A stretch of DNA of 15,003 nt from a candidate division CSSED10-310 bacterium (GTDB taxonomy: Bacteria > CSSED10-310 > JAFGJC01): positions 1-15,003 of the forward strand of contig JAFGJC010000380.1 of NCBI GenBank assembly GCA_016929305.1, in the 5' to 3' direction. A program made the position numbers and the translations under genes. Positions 1 through 8,279 of this stretch are shown here, piece after piece. The notes under the pieces are model-generated. The model was given only the letters and a program-made list of their open reading frames with translations. It ran no database searches and was not told where the DNA came from. Each line of letters opens with the position of its first letter. The first letter of the stretch is position 1.

Positions 1-1104
1 TATGAACCGTATCTTTGGACCGCCGATCCGGCTAGCGGAGAGACAGCAGTCGAAATATTGGGAAACAGCGTGGGATTTGATTGCGAAACCTGGCACGAAT
101 ACTATGAAATGCCGGCTCATGACATGGAGTTTTTTTGTGTCGCCTGTCTTGCGGACTGGTTTACTCTGAACAATACCCTGGCGGCATTCGATGACGGATC
201 GGTGATTTCCCGAACCGACCATAAAGAATCATACATAACGATCTGTGAGGTCTGGTACCACTATCCATCCGGCGAGACCTACTGCCAATGCCGGGAAGGG
301 GATCCGTACAACCCATACAATACATATCCGTGTGAGGATTATTCTTCAAAGATGAATGGATCTTCCGCTTATACGGGTAACACTATTATATCTTCGGATT
401 ATTTCGGTAAAAATTCGACGGAATATATTTTTCGAAACCCAATCAATGAAACCACTATTTTTATCGAAGCGCCGGGATCTCCGTGTGAGGAATATCTGCA
501 AAGAGTAAACCCGTCAAGTCTTGTACATCTGCCGGATGGCGATTTTATGTTAGCGTATTATTCCCCTCCATTTATATGGGGAAAAACAACAGATATCGAT
601 CGGTCCGGTTGGAGCAATCCGGAGCAGATTGTCCAGCCGAACCGATGTGATAATCTGGATGCTTGTGGTAATGAAAACGGGGATTTCTGGATTATCTACC
701 GGGACGGCGACACTGTTTTCTTGACAACGAATTCAGGTAATCTTCCGCCGGAGAATACCCGCGGGGTGGACCTGTTGTTGAACAGCGAGTTGTTTCAGGC
801 CGGTGATCCCTTTAAATTAAGAGCTGTCTGCCAGGATCCCGGATTCAGCTATCCTGCAGATCTTTATGTCATATTGGATGTCTACGGTGATTTTTTCTTT
901 TTCCCAACCTGGTCCAAGACTCCGGATAGTTATCGTGTGAACCTCGATTCGAGTAAACCGGTGGCCGTTTTTGTCTTGGATTTTTCCTGGCCTGCCGGTA
1001 TTTCAGGGTCCGCAAATGGATTGGTATTCTGGGGTGGTATGCAGGATCCTGAAACGGGGGAAATTATAGGCCAGATTGATGCCGAGGTGTTTGGTTATAT
1101 TTAA
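1..1104 (+). CDS. Secreted propeller-like protein with shared C-terminal module (5' partial)
   Basis: The reading frame is open from base 1, so the true start lies left of the window; the TTG at 58 is only the first in-frame start-like codon. Counting from that TTG, residues 150-230 read like the end of a BNR/sialidase-type beta-propeller: a HLPDGDFMLAYY strand, a SGWSNPEQI strand, then a NGDFWIIYRDGDTVFLTTNSG strand pair. Residues 236-348 are a separate module starting GVDLLLN and containing AGD, VILDVYG, FFFFPTW, DFSWP and a final FGY. The same module ends the proteins at 4991-6673 and 8280-10481. Many cysteines and aromatics suggest an exported protein, but the signal peptide is out of view. 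The catalytic role is unknown; a sialidase or other glycan-binding propeller is only an inference from the strand pattern. Coding status is confident, function is not. Confidence 0.8.
   Translation, partial: YEPYLWTADPASGETAVEILGNSVGFDCETWHEYYEMPAHDMEFFCVACLADWFTLNNTLAAFDDGSVISRTDHKESYITICEVWYHYPSGETYCQCREGDPYNPYNTYPCEDYSSKMNGSSAYTGNTIISSDYFGKNSTEYIFRNPINETTIFIEAPGSPCEEYLQRVNPSSLVHLPDGDFMLAYYSPPFIWGKTTDIDRSGWSNPEQIVQPNRCDNLDACGNENGDFWIIYRDGDTVFLTTNSGNLPPENTRGVDLLLNSELFQAGDPFKLRAVCQDPGFSYPADLYVILDVYGDFFFFPTWSKTPDSYRVNLDSSKPVAVFVLDFSWPAGISGSANGLVFWGGMQDPETGEIIGQIDAEVFGYI
763..1101 (+). repeat. Shared C-terminal module, copy 1
   Basis: About 113 residues, joined to the preceding domain by a short NLPPENTR linker with no Thr/Pro tract. 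Compared with the other two copies it keeps the opening GVDLLL, the AGD turn, the LDVYG strand, the aromatic FFFFPTW patch, the FSWP motif, the SGSANGLVFWGG stretch and the IIGQ and FG ending. It ends in YI rather than W plus a few residues. Probably a beta-sandwich, judging from alternating hydrophobics. Confidence 0.75.
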
Positions 1105-1415
1105 AACATCTCTACTAAATAACGGTGAATTTGAATGGAAAAGAATCAATATATTCCATCGCGTGAGCGATCCTGTTAACAGTGAGACCGATAACATACA
1201 TTTACTGTTATTATGTCATATGACCTAAAAATATTTTTGAAAAAATACAAAAAATAGATTGCCTGAATAGAAAAAATAACTCGTGCCAAATCCCGGAATA
1301 CTCAGAACTATTTCCCCTGCCGCCCGTAGTTGGTATTATGAGGAAATGTGATCATCATTTTCCTTTATAATATAAAGTAACAACAGCGATAAGCGACTGA
1401 TTTGGAGATTTAAAA
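1105..1415. other. 311-base intergenic spacer
   Basis: No credible gene is seen here. It holds two small inverted repeats: ATCGC/GCGAT at 1158-1171 around a 4-base loop, and TAACAGTGA at 1177-1185 with TTACTGTTA at 1202-1210 (nine pairs, one G-U, 16-base loop). The second could be a weak transcript-end hairpin for the upstream gene but lacks a following T-run. From about 1215 to 1290 the sequence is very A-rich. The right end carries a TATAAT box at 1366-1371 and the GGAG ribosome site of the next gene at 1404-1407. Confidence 0.6.
1366..1371 (+). promoter_or_regulatory. Possible -10 box for the metallopeptidase gene
   Basis: An exact TATAAT lies 44 bases before the ATG at 1416. No convincing -35 hexamer sits 16-18 bases upstream (1343-1348 reads GAAATG), so this is a weak call that rests on the -10 match and its position in an AT-rich spacer. 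Confidence 0.3.
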
Positions 1416-4004
1416 ATGAAACGTAAACTCATGATTTCTGCGATGCTGCTATATACTGCTGTCGGTATTGCTCATGATGATATTCATGAACTGAATCCCG
1501 TTTCGGCTTTTCTTGCAGATTTTGAAAGGGCGGTACAATCAAAACAATTGAATAAGATCATGGAATGTTTTTCGGCAGATAATCCGGAATTTTTCAGGGA
1601 TCAGAACACGCGATATGATATTTTCTGTTCTACGGAAAACAGCAGTTTTTCCATGCGAGTGAAGCAAGCGGGTTGCGATCCGTCCGGCAACTCCGCTCTG
1701 GTGTTCATATCCAGGAGAACGATCCGGCATGATCGGCCTTTCTTGAGTGCGTATTGGGCAAAGCTCGATATTATTCAGGACGATCTCGGGTACAAAATTT
1801 CTGGCGAAAGGATACTTGATTATGCACGGGCGGAGAACACAATACTGACGATGACCATCGATCCTGAAAACCATATTCTGTCAGGTCAGTCTCATATTCA
1901 ATACCTGGTAACCGAAACGGGTCCGGATAATTTGGTCCTCTCGCTCAACAGGGGATTAGATATCACGAAAATCACAGATGATAACGGGAAACCAATTGCT
2001 TTCGAACGCACGGGTACGACCATAGTAGTTCCATTCACTCACACTTTGACACTAAATTCAAAGGGTCAGCTTATCGTGAAATATTCCGGTGGATTGTTTA
2101 ACGAAAGCCAGGAAATTGGATATTCTCAGGTTAATATCGGGTTTGATGGTTCGTTTGCCAGCTGGGTGACCCGGTGGTATCCGGTTCTGAATTGTGAGAC
2201 GACAAAGAGTAAAGGGACCATTGAATACACGATACCTCCAAACATGATTGTTGTGAGTTCAGGCAAAAGACTTAAAACGATCGACCAGGGAGACTCAAAA
2301 CGAGTGATTTTTGAAGTTAATTCTCCCATGGAGTATTCATTTGCGGCAGCCGACTATATCGTCAGATCCCGAACCATTGACGGGGTGGATATCGGTGTTT
2401 ATTTCCTGGGCGACGATGAACGGAATGCAGATGAATACATATCGACATGCGGAGAGATGATTGCTTTCCTGAAAGCTACCTATGGATTCTATCCGTTTGA
2501 TCAATATGCGGTTGTTGAAATTCCCAAATCGAAGGTGGGAACCCTGGGCGGTTCCAGCGAACAGGGCATGAACCTGTTTCCGGAAGGAAAGCTTCCCGAA
2601 GAACACATGAATGAATATGTTATCTGCCATGAAATCGGTCACAGCTGGTGGGGTAATCTTGTCGGGGGTGAAGTGGGGATTTCCGAAGCCCTGGCACAGT
2701 TCACATCAACATTGTGGTTTGAACAAAAATATGGAGAAAAGGCTCTTAGGAGTTTATTGAACAATGGATATACAGCTCAAACAGGCCAGTATGCGAACGC
2801 TTTTTTTGAAAATGTGATGATGAATCCCGGTTATGATGTTCCTCTGGGAATTCCCTCCCCGGAAAAGCAGTCCATTCTGCATAACATTGCAGATATCAAA
2901 GGACACTTTGTCTATCATATGCTGCGGGATCACATCGGTGCCGATGCCTTTATGGAAGGTTTGAAATCAATATTAAATAACTACCGATATAAAAATGTCA
3001 CTCTGAAAGAAATGAAAGAGGCATTTGAAACAGCAGGCGGATGTGACTTGGACTGGTTTTATGACCAATGGTTTTATGGGACTGGAGCTCCAGAATTTTT
3101 CCTGGACTATGACATAAAGGAAGTGAAAGCAGGTTATGAAGTGTTTGGGAAGGTGTCGCAATCTGACCCGTTTTTCAGGGTCCGCCTGGAAATAGCTGCC
3201 ATGCGGGGAGATGAGATACATCTGGAATCCATGGAAATAACGAAGACTCCTCAACACTTTTCTTTCACGGTACCGTTCAAACCGGAAAAGGTCGAGCTGG
3301 ATCCATTTCTGAAAATTTTCAGATGGACACCGGAACGTAAAGCTGTCAATCAGTTAAAGTTGGCATCAAAACTCACAAGTGTGCACCAGTTTGAAAAGGC
3401 TGAAGAAATTTATACTCTGCTGATGAAACGATTACCGGATTCCTGTCTCGTTGCCGGTCAGTATGGAGATTTTCTGCTAGCCAGGGGATCGGTGAAAGAT
3501 GCCCGGAAGGTTTTTGACAAAGCGCTTGCTGAATATGAATCACGATCGTTTGGTGTTCTCGATCCCCAATACGGCAAAATACGGCTGAGCCTTGCAAAGA
3601 TTATGGATCTGACGGGAAAACGGGTTCTGGCAGTTAATCAATACCGGGAAATCATGAATGATCCCATGATTAGAAACGAAGTTAAATTGATGGCGAAACA
3701 TTATCTTGATGAACCATTCTGCCCTGAAACGCTTTTTATAATTTCACAGAAAGAACTCGAAGAATATACCGGCAACTATAAGATTCAGGAAATGGTTTTT
3801 ATGGGTAGTATTGATGATAACGGTATCCTTGTTTTCACAGGACCTGATGGCGTTGAAAGACCACTTATTCCCAAAGGGATAGACGAATTCGAAGCTTTAG
3901 ATGATGTGTCCATGCGGATTCGATTTGAACGGAATCCAAACCATCAAATTTCAAGAGCTGATTTGTATCGGAACGGTGATTTGTTCATTTCTCTTGAAAA
4001 ATAG
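1416..4004 (+). CDS. Secreted M1-type metallopeptidase, multidomain, with degenerate active site
   Basis: 862 residues. The ATG at 1416 follows GGAG with an 8-base spacer and opens a short signal peptide (MKRKLMISAM... to about AHD). Domains in order: an NTF2/SnoaL-like region (about 28-135); an M1 N-terminal beta domain (140-320); a catalytic domain (325-560) with zinc motif HEIGH at 405-409; a TPR-like helical region (645-760); and a C-terminal DUF3471-like beta domain (780-862, starting LEEYTGNY). M1 enzymes remove N-terminal amino acids from peptides, with zinc held by HExxH plus a downstream Glu. Here the likely third ligand is E424 in SEALAQF, only 14 residues after H409 instead of the usual 18. 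The GAMEN exopeptidase motif reads GSSEQ (379-383), keeping only the Glu. The Tyr of the usual YxKG motif, which stabilises the transition state, is Asp493 (DIKG). Activity may therefore be reduced or altered. Probably periplasmic or outside the cell. The GNAT gene follows after 26 bases, likely on the same transcript. Confidence 0.88.
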   Translation: MKRKLMISAMLLYTAVGIAHDDIHELNPVSAFLADFERAVQSKQLNKIMECFSADNPEFFRDQNTRYDIFCSTENSSFSMRVKQAGCDPSGNSALVFISRRTIRHDRPFLSAYWAKLDIIQDDLGYKISGERILDYARAENTILTMTIDPENHILSGQSHIQYLVTETGPDNLVLSLNRGLDITKITDDNGKPIAFERTGTTIVVPFTHTLTLNSKGQLIVKYSGGLFNESQEIGYSQVNIGFDGSFASWVTRWYPVLNCETTKSKGTIEYTIPPNMIVVSSGKRLKTIDQGDSKRVIFEVNSPMEYSFAAADYIVRSRTIDGVDIGVYFLGDDERNADEYISTCGEMIAFLKATYGFYPFDQYAVVEIPKSKVGTLGGSSEQGMNLFPEGKLPEEHMNEYVICHEIGHSWWGNLVGGEVGISEALAQFTSTLWFEQKYGEKALRSLLNNGYTAQTGQYANAFFENVMMNPGYDVPLGIPSPEKQSILHNIADIKGHFVYHMLRDHIGADAFMEGLKSILNNYRYKNVTLKEMKEAFETAGGCDLDWFYDQWFYGTGAPEFFLDYDIKEVKAGYEVFGKVSQSDPFFRVRLEIAAMRGDEIHLESMEITKTPQHFSFTVPFKPEKVELDPFLKIFRWTPERKAVNQLKLASKLTSVHQFEKAEEIYTLLMKRLPDSCLVAGQYGDFLLARGSVKDARKVFDKALAEYESRSFGVLDPQYGKIRLSLAKIMDLTGKRVLAVNQYREIMNDPMIRNEVKLMAKHYLDEPFCPETLFIISQKELEEYTGNYKIQEMVFMGSIDDNGILVFTGPDGVERPLIPKGIDEFEALDDVSMRIRFERNPNHQISRADLYRNGDLFISLEK

Positions 4005-4030
4005 AAGCAGTATACAAGATTGCGAAAGTA

Positions 4031-4996
4031 ATGATGAAAAAAGCGATTTTCAGGAAATATAAATCTTCTGATTTCATGCGTGTCCGTGATTTTCTTATTC
4101 GTAATTATTTGGCATTCGATCCGCCCGTCAATTGGGATGTTGTACGGTGGAACTATGCTCGCTATTTTGCAGCACCCATGCTGGGCGCTTGGGGAATCGG
4201 AAATGTTGCCGCAACGATCCCGGATATTTCTTCGAATGCCGCATCCAGAGCGGTAAAGCTTTGGGAAAGCGTGATCGGTATTTGGGAGACCGTTCGCGGT
4301 GAAATTGCGGGAGTAGTCTGTCCGGACGAATATGTTCCCTGGCATCCCGCATTTGGACAGGCTTTTCTTCAACGTGATCCTCGCCACGAATATCTTCTTC
4401 CGGAAATGCTTTCCTATGCCGAGCAGACACTGTCGCATAGTGCAAAGGCGAGGATCACCATTGGTTCCCGCGACATATCACTGATACGGATTGTTCAAGA
4501 AAGAGGTTACCAAAAGGATGAGAAACCGTGCATGCATATGATGCAATATGACCTGCAAAAACTCCCGCCATCCCGGTTGCCCGAAGGTTACCGGTTTATG
4601 TCCATGGCTGAGACGGATGATCTTGAAAAACGGCGCAAAGTCTTTGGACTGTCTTTCCGGCATCCCAATCCCAACGAATGGCCAACCAGGACATCTTACA
4701 GCTCTTTGCAAACAGCTCCGGATTATCGAAAAGATCTGGATCTTGTGGTGGTTCGACCTGACGGAGAATTTGTTGCCTGCACCATTGCCTGGTACGATGC
4801 CGATAACCGTCTGGCGACTCTTGAACCACTCGGGTCCATTCAACTGGGAATGGGCCGTGAAGTTGCTATCGAAGCTTTGCAGCGGACGGCAGCTCTGGGT
4901 GCGAAAATCGCTTACATGGATTCCGGGTTGAAATTTTACCTGAAGATTGGGTTTCAGAAGACATTTCCCATTTACCGGTGGATAAAACGTTTATAA
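4031..4996 (+). CDS. Tandem GNAT-type N-acetyltransferase
   Basis: 321 residues, cytoplasmic, no signal peptide or membrane segment. The N-terminal half opens with FRKYKSSDF and NWDVVRWNYAR and runs through IGIWE, EIAGVV and LLPEMLSYAE to an SLIRIVQERGYQ ending, the shape of a GNAT fold. The C-terminal half begins near residue 186 (EGYRFMSMAE) and has a clearer acetyl-CoA site: the strand TLEPLGS (263-269), the GMGREVAIEAL loop and helix (273-283), then a GA strand and FYLKIGFQ (302-309), the usual GNAT C-terminus. GNATs transfer an acetyl group from acetyl-CoA to an amine; the acceptor here cannot be told. ATG codons stand at 4031 and 4034 with no strong Shine-Dalgarno, so translation may be coupled to the metallopeptidase 26 bases upstream. 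The end converges with the deiminase gene: the TAA at 4994-4996 abuts its stop at 4991-4993. Confidence 0.82.
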   Translation: MMKKAIFRKYKSSDFMRVRDFLIRNYLAFDPPVNWDVVRWNYARYFAAPMLGAWGIGNVAATIPDISSNAASRAVKLWESVIGIWETVRGEIAGVVCPDEYVPWHPAFGQAFLQRDPRHEYLLPEMLSYAEQTLSHSAKARITIGSRDISLIRIVQERGYQKDEKPCMHMMQYDLQKLPPSRLPEGYRFMSMAETDDLEKRRKVFGLSFRHPNPNEWPTRTSYSSLQTAPDYRKDLDLVVVRPDGEFVACTIAWYDADNRLATLEPLGSIQLGMGREVAIEALQRTAALGAKIAYMDSGLKFYLKIGFQKTFPIYRWIKRL

Positions 4997-6673
4997 GGCT
5001 GACGATCCCCAGCCGAACGACCATGTGTCCATGTCGCCCAAGATGTGTGTAATATCAGCATCGGTCATTGCTGCATACCAGACAATACCATTTCCGTTTC
5101 CGGCGTTTTCTGGCCATGTAAACTCCTGAAGCACCTGAATTTCCGTCAAGCCTGGATGAAGATCCACAATATAATGGTCAAACTCGCTAAATGATGGCGC
5201 GAAAAAATAGGTTCCATAAACATCCAGAATGGCAAACACGGGAATTCGGTTGTAATGAAGGTTTTCGGGATTGCACAGGGTCAACCTGCAGGCACAGGAA
5301 TCACCGGGCGAATAGAATGTTCGCGGCATCCATAGTGTTGTGCCCAAAGTGTTGCATACCGGTGTCGGCGACGGCGGCACCGGACTGGGTGTGGCGGTAG
5401 CCGGTTCCGGTGTTGTGGGGACGGGGGTTTCTGTTGCTGGAATGGGAGTGAATGATGGAACCGGGGAGTATGTCGGAATGGGCGTATTTGTTGCGACCGG
5501 GGTGTGGGTCGGCATGCCGGGTGTGTGCGTTGGGAAAACAGGGGACGGTGAGGGTGTGACAGTGGGAGGTATTACAGGAACCGTTTTCGTCGTGCAATGG
5601 ATAGCGCCGCCATAGGCTATGGGTTCCAAGGAATTTACACCGATGACCGTTTTCCCGGGCATGGCACTCTGATATATCAAAAGGGCTTCTGCGTCACCGG
5701 GATCGTTGTATGTTGGAACAAATACATTGTCATTGACGATCAATGAATTGGTATACGTCTGATACAGCGCAGGATCTCCGGGCATCGGTATCCTGACGAT
5801 TTCATAAGGTCCGCCAGCTCCAGATGTCAAACCAGCGACGAATGCGGCATTGTTTTCCAAAACAGTGTATTCCGGATCACCGGGTTCATACTGCCCGATC
5901 AGAAATGTGTCGATATCCAGAAGCTTCGCAAACATATCGATATGTCCTGTCCAATCGTTTAATTTTTCCATCACTTCAATGGTCGAACAACCGCAGTAAT
6001 CCTGCAACCGCTGGTTGACTTCATCCGGTGTCAGATGTCCTTCATTTTGAGTATAAACCTGATCGGTGATGAAACAGATTCCGGTTCCGTCGGCAATAAA
6101 GTTGCCGCCTTCAATTCGCAGATCCGAGGTGTAATAGGGTATTCCCCATTCATTGCCGAGATTGATCGGAAAGGCATCGTCCAGAGGTCGTCCGTAGTAG
6201 CTATGATCTGCCATCTCCAAGTTACCATCCACATTCAGAAAGAAAGGTGCGTAATCCACCAGCCAGCAAGTGTTTGTCGCGAACAGAAGAAATTCGATGT
6301 TTCCCAGCGGCACACCATTGGCAACCAGATGCGCGGTTACTGTTGTCTGCTGGTAGGCGTTATCAACCACGATCCAACATTTGCCGACCTGGACAAATTC
6401 CGCTGCCAGGCTTGTGAAATAGTCATCGAACCATTTCCAGGTTATGATAACACCGTCGACACGCTCCCACTCCGGTATGGATTGCAATACTCGTGATTGG
6501 GGATATTGAATTTCCGGCTGGTGCGGATAGACGGTTTTGTCGTATTGCCGTATCTCTTCTGCTGTCAATCCCACCGGAAGAGGTTGGTTTCCGGCAGTGG
6601 TTTTGGGAAGAGAAACACAACAAAAAAGCATCAGCAAGGCAGCAATAATTGCGTCCGGCACCCATCGATTCAT
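4991..6673 (-). CDS. Secreted agmatine/peptidylarginine deiminase-like protein with Thr/Pro linker and C-terminal module
   Basis: 560 residues. The ATG at 6673 has AAGGAG nine bases upstream. Layout: signal peptide (1-28, hydrophobic IIAALLMLFCCV); deiminase domain (about 60-365); Thr/Pro/Ser-rich linker (369-439); shared C-terminal module (443-560). This fold hydrolyses guanidino groups: agmatine, or peptidyl-arginine to citrulline in Porphyromonas PPAD. Visible catalytic set: D140 (VDYAP), EGGN at 188-191, H244 and D246 (GHID), N309, and C360 (GGAIHC). From memory these parallel PPAD D130, H236, D238, N297 and C351. Odd points: the Arg of the family RDxGP motif is Val139, and the PPAD-type RPR substrate clamp reads R162-P-L164. 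Export fits extracellular deimination rather than the cytoplasmic polyamine pathway, but the substrate is unproven. It is the last of three co-directed genes and probably has its own promoter at 6720-6748. Confidence 0.88.
   Translation of the reverse strand: MNRWVPDAIIAALLMLFCCVSLPKTTAGNQPLPVGLTAEEIRQYDKTVYPHQPEIQYPQSRVLQSIPEWERVDGVIITWKWFDDYFTSLAAEFVQVGKCWIVVDNAYQQTTVTAHLVANGVPLGNIEFLLFATNTCWLVDYAPFFLNVDGNLEMADHSYYGRPLDDAFPINLGNEWGIPYYTSDLRIEGGNFIADGTGICFITDQVYTQNEGHLTPDEVNQRLQDYCGCSTIEVMEKLNDWTGHIDMFAKLLDIDTFLIGQYEPGDPEYTVLENNAAFVAGLTSGAGGPYEIVRIPMPGDPALYQTYTNSLIVNDNVFVPTYNDPGDAEALLIYQSAMPGKTVIGVNSLEPIAYGGAIHCTTKTVPVIPPTVTPSPSPVFPTHTPGMPTHTPVATNTPIPTYSPVPSFTPIPATETPVPTTPEPATATPSPVPPSPTPVCNTLGTTLWMPRTFYSPGDSCACRLTLCNPENLHYNRIPVFAILDVYGTYFFAPSFSEFDHYIVDLHPGLTEIQVLQEFTWPENAGNGNGIVWYAAMTDADITHILGDMDTWSFGWGSSAL
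4994..5347 (-). repeat. Shared C-terminal module, copy 2
   Basis: About 118 residues of the deiminase. It starts GTTLWMP instead of GVDLLL, has extra cysteines (C460, C462, C467) near the SPGDSC turn, and keeps AILDVYG, YFFAPSF, EFTWP, NGIVWYAAM, ILGDMD and FGWG. Only this copy is joined through a long Thr/Pro linker. Confidence 0.75.
5357..5569 (-). repeat. Low-complexity Thr/Pro linker segment
   Basis: It encodes residues 369-439 of the deiminase: degenerate TPxP-type units such as PTHTPGM, PIPTYSPV and TPSPVPP, with no charged residue beyond two Glu and three His across about 70 residues. Such stretches usually act as extended spacers between an exported enzyme and a terminal domain. The DNA is a G-rich/C-rich imperfect repeat prone to length change. 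Confidence 0.8.
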
Positions 6674-6719
6674 GATATCTTTCTCCTTGATGAAGTAACT
6701 GTGGTGGTCGGAAACTCAT

Positions 6720-6748
6720 ATTGTAAACGGGTGACCGGTGTTTCTCAA
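6720..6748 (-). promoter_or_regulatory. Sigma-70-like promoter for the deiminase gene
   Basis: On the - strand TTGAGA (6748-6743) and TACAAT (6725-6720) are separated by exactly 17 bases, five of six matches to consensus in the -10 and four of six in the -35. A transcript would start near 6712, giving a leader of about 38 bases with AAGGAG before the ATG at 6673. It lies in the 98-base gap after the MFS stop, so the deiminase can be expressed apart from the exporter. Confidence 0.5.
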
Positions 6749-6771
6749 ATGATTTGATCGCCAGACAGCTG

Positions 6772-8151
6772 TTATCTGCTGGAAGGATCACCTGTATTTT
6801 TAGCCGTTACAGTGGGTTCTGTTGCCCGTTGAATACCCCTGGCGATTTCAGGCAGGATACCCATGTTGACATAAATGGGACGGATTTTCTGTCGAATGGC
6901 AGGCAGGCGTTTTGTGAACAGAGCTGCACCGAAAATACAGGCCAAACCACCTAAAGCGAGTGTCCAGGGAGCTCCGATTATGCTGGCTAAATATCCTGCT
7001 GCCAGGCTTCCCAGCGGTGTGATACCCATAAACGAAAGGGTATAGAAACTCATAACCCTTCCGCGCTTATCGTCATCGACAATCGTCTGTAAAATGGTAT
7101 TGCTGGAGGCCATTTGAACCATCTGACCGAATCCCGTTGTCAACATCAATACCAGGGAAATCCACATCATTGATGAGAATGAGAATGCAATCAAGCTTAT
7201 TCCCAGAAGAGCGGCAGCTAAGGGTATCATCCGGCCCAAACCGAGAACAGTGTTTTTGGATGCCAGATATATTGCGCCGGCAAGAGCTCCGAGCCCGGCA
7301 CTGCCCATTAAAAATCCCAGAGTGTGCGGTCCGCCCAGCAGAATATCCCGGGCAAACACCGGCATCAAAACAATGTAGGGCATGCCCATCAGACTGACCA
7401 GCCCGATTAGAAGGAGAATGGTACGGATAGGTTCGAACCCGGAGGCGTAGGTAAATCCGTCCTTGAGTCCTTTCCAGATTTTCGAGGCGGGCGATTTCGA
7501 TGACTTTCGCGCTATTCGCATCAGAAGCAGGGATGCGATTACCGGCAGATAACTGATGGCGTTTAATAAAAAACAAGGTCCTTCCCCGATCAAGGCGATC
7601 AGAATTCCTGCTATCGATGGTCCCAGGAGCCGGGCACTGTTAACCATTGACGAGTTCAGAGCGATCGCGTTTCCCAGATCTTTTTTGTCGTCGATCATCT
7701 CTACGACAAAGGATTGTCTGACCGGCATGTCGAACGCATTGATCAAACCCAGAAAAAAACTCAAAACAATGATATGCCAAATGTGAACAAGGTCCGTTAA
7801 CACGAGCAATGACAAAATAAATGCCTGGATCATGGCAGCAACCTGTGTAAGAATGATGATATGCTGCTTGTTCCAGCGATCGGCAAGGACACCTGCAATG
7901 GGTGCGAAAAGGAATGCGGGAATCTGACCAGCAAATCCCACAAGACCCAAAAGAAAGACGGAATCGGTTAAACGGTATACCAGCCAGCCCAAAGCAACCC
8001 GCTGCATCCACGTTCCCACAAGAGAGATGCTCTGACCTGTAAAGAACAACCGGTAATTTCTGTGCCGGAGCGCCCTGAAGACGGTTTTCAAACGCTGCAC
8101 AGGCTTGGGCCGATGATTTATTGTTCCGGATACCGTGGTAGTCCCCTGCAA
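6772..8151 (-). CDS. MFS transporter, MFS_3 (EntS-like exporter) type
   Basis: 459 residues, inner membrane, about twelve hydrophobic segments between residues 34 and 412. MFS_3 features: the NYRLFFTGQSISLVGTWMQ opening, the motif-A loop GVLADRWNK (87-95) between helices 2 and 3, DMPVRQSFV (141-149), then NAIALNS and LLGPSIAG. Members export small molecules such as siderophores or drugs using the proton gradient; the substrate here is not predictable. The start is a TTG at 8151, chosen because AAAGGA lies nine bases upstream and the next Met is residue 49, inside helix 1. A cytoplasmic tail of about 45 residues follows the last helix. The 128-base gap from the upstream beta-helix gene holds a small ATCGA/TCGAT inverted repeat (8241-8256) and no clear terminator, so read-through is possible. 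Confident as MFS, uncertain about role. Confidence 0.9.
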   Translation of the reverse strand: MQGTTTVSGTINHRPKPVQRLKTVFRALRHRNYRLFFTGQSISLVGTWMQRVALGWLVYRLTDSVFLLGLVGFAGQIPAFLFAPIAGVLADRWNKQHIIILTQVAAMIQAFILSLLVLTDLVHIWHIIVLSFFLGLINAFDMPVRQSFVVEMIDDKKDLGNAIALNSSMVNSARLLGPSIAGILIALIGEGPCFLLNAISYLPVIASLLLMRIARKSSKSPASKIWKGLKDGFTYASGFEPIRTILLLIGLVSLMGMPYIVLMPVFARDILLGGPHTLGFLMGSAGLGALAGAIYLASKNTVLGLGRMIPLAAALLGISLIAFSFSSMMWISLVLMLTTGFGQMVQMASSNTILQTIVDDDKRGRVMSFYTLSFMGITPLGSLAAGYLASIIGAPWTLALGGLACIFGAALFTKRLPAIRQKIRPIYVNMGILPEIARGIQRATEPTVTAKNTGDPSSR

Positions 8152-8279
8152 ATTATGAATTCCTTTCCGCTCTGCCCGAACCAGCAGCTATGAATCTTCC
8201 ACAATATACAGTTGCTTGTAAATCCTGAAATTTAAATTTAATCGAGGTGAATCGATGACACTGCTCAATGCATATTTTT

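Noticed and set aside
1158..1171. Small ATCGC/GCGAT hairpin as a terminator or operator
   Set aside because: A five-base stem without a T-run is expected by chance and has no second copy in the window.
3944..4438. A 164-codon - strand reading frame over the metallopeptidase end and acetyltransferase start
   Set aside because: It lies opposite two well-supported genes and its translation shows no recognisable domain.
5340..5615. A 91-codon + strand reading frame rich in Gly and Val
   Set aside because: It is the antisense of the Thr/Pro linker of the deiminase; the composition follows directly from the Thr/Pro codons and there is no ribosome site.
8241..8256. ATCGA/TCGAT inverted repeat after the beta-helix gene as a terminator
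   Set aside because: The stem is only five pairs and the downstream - strand sequence is mixed AT without a T-run.
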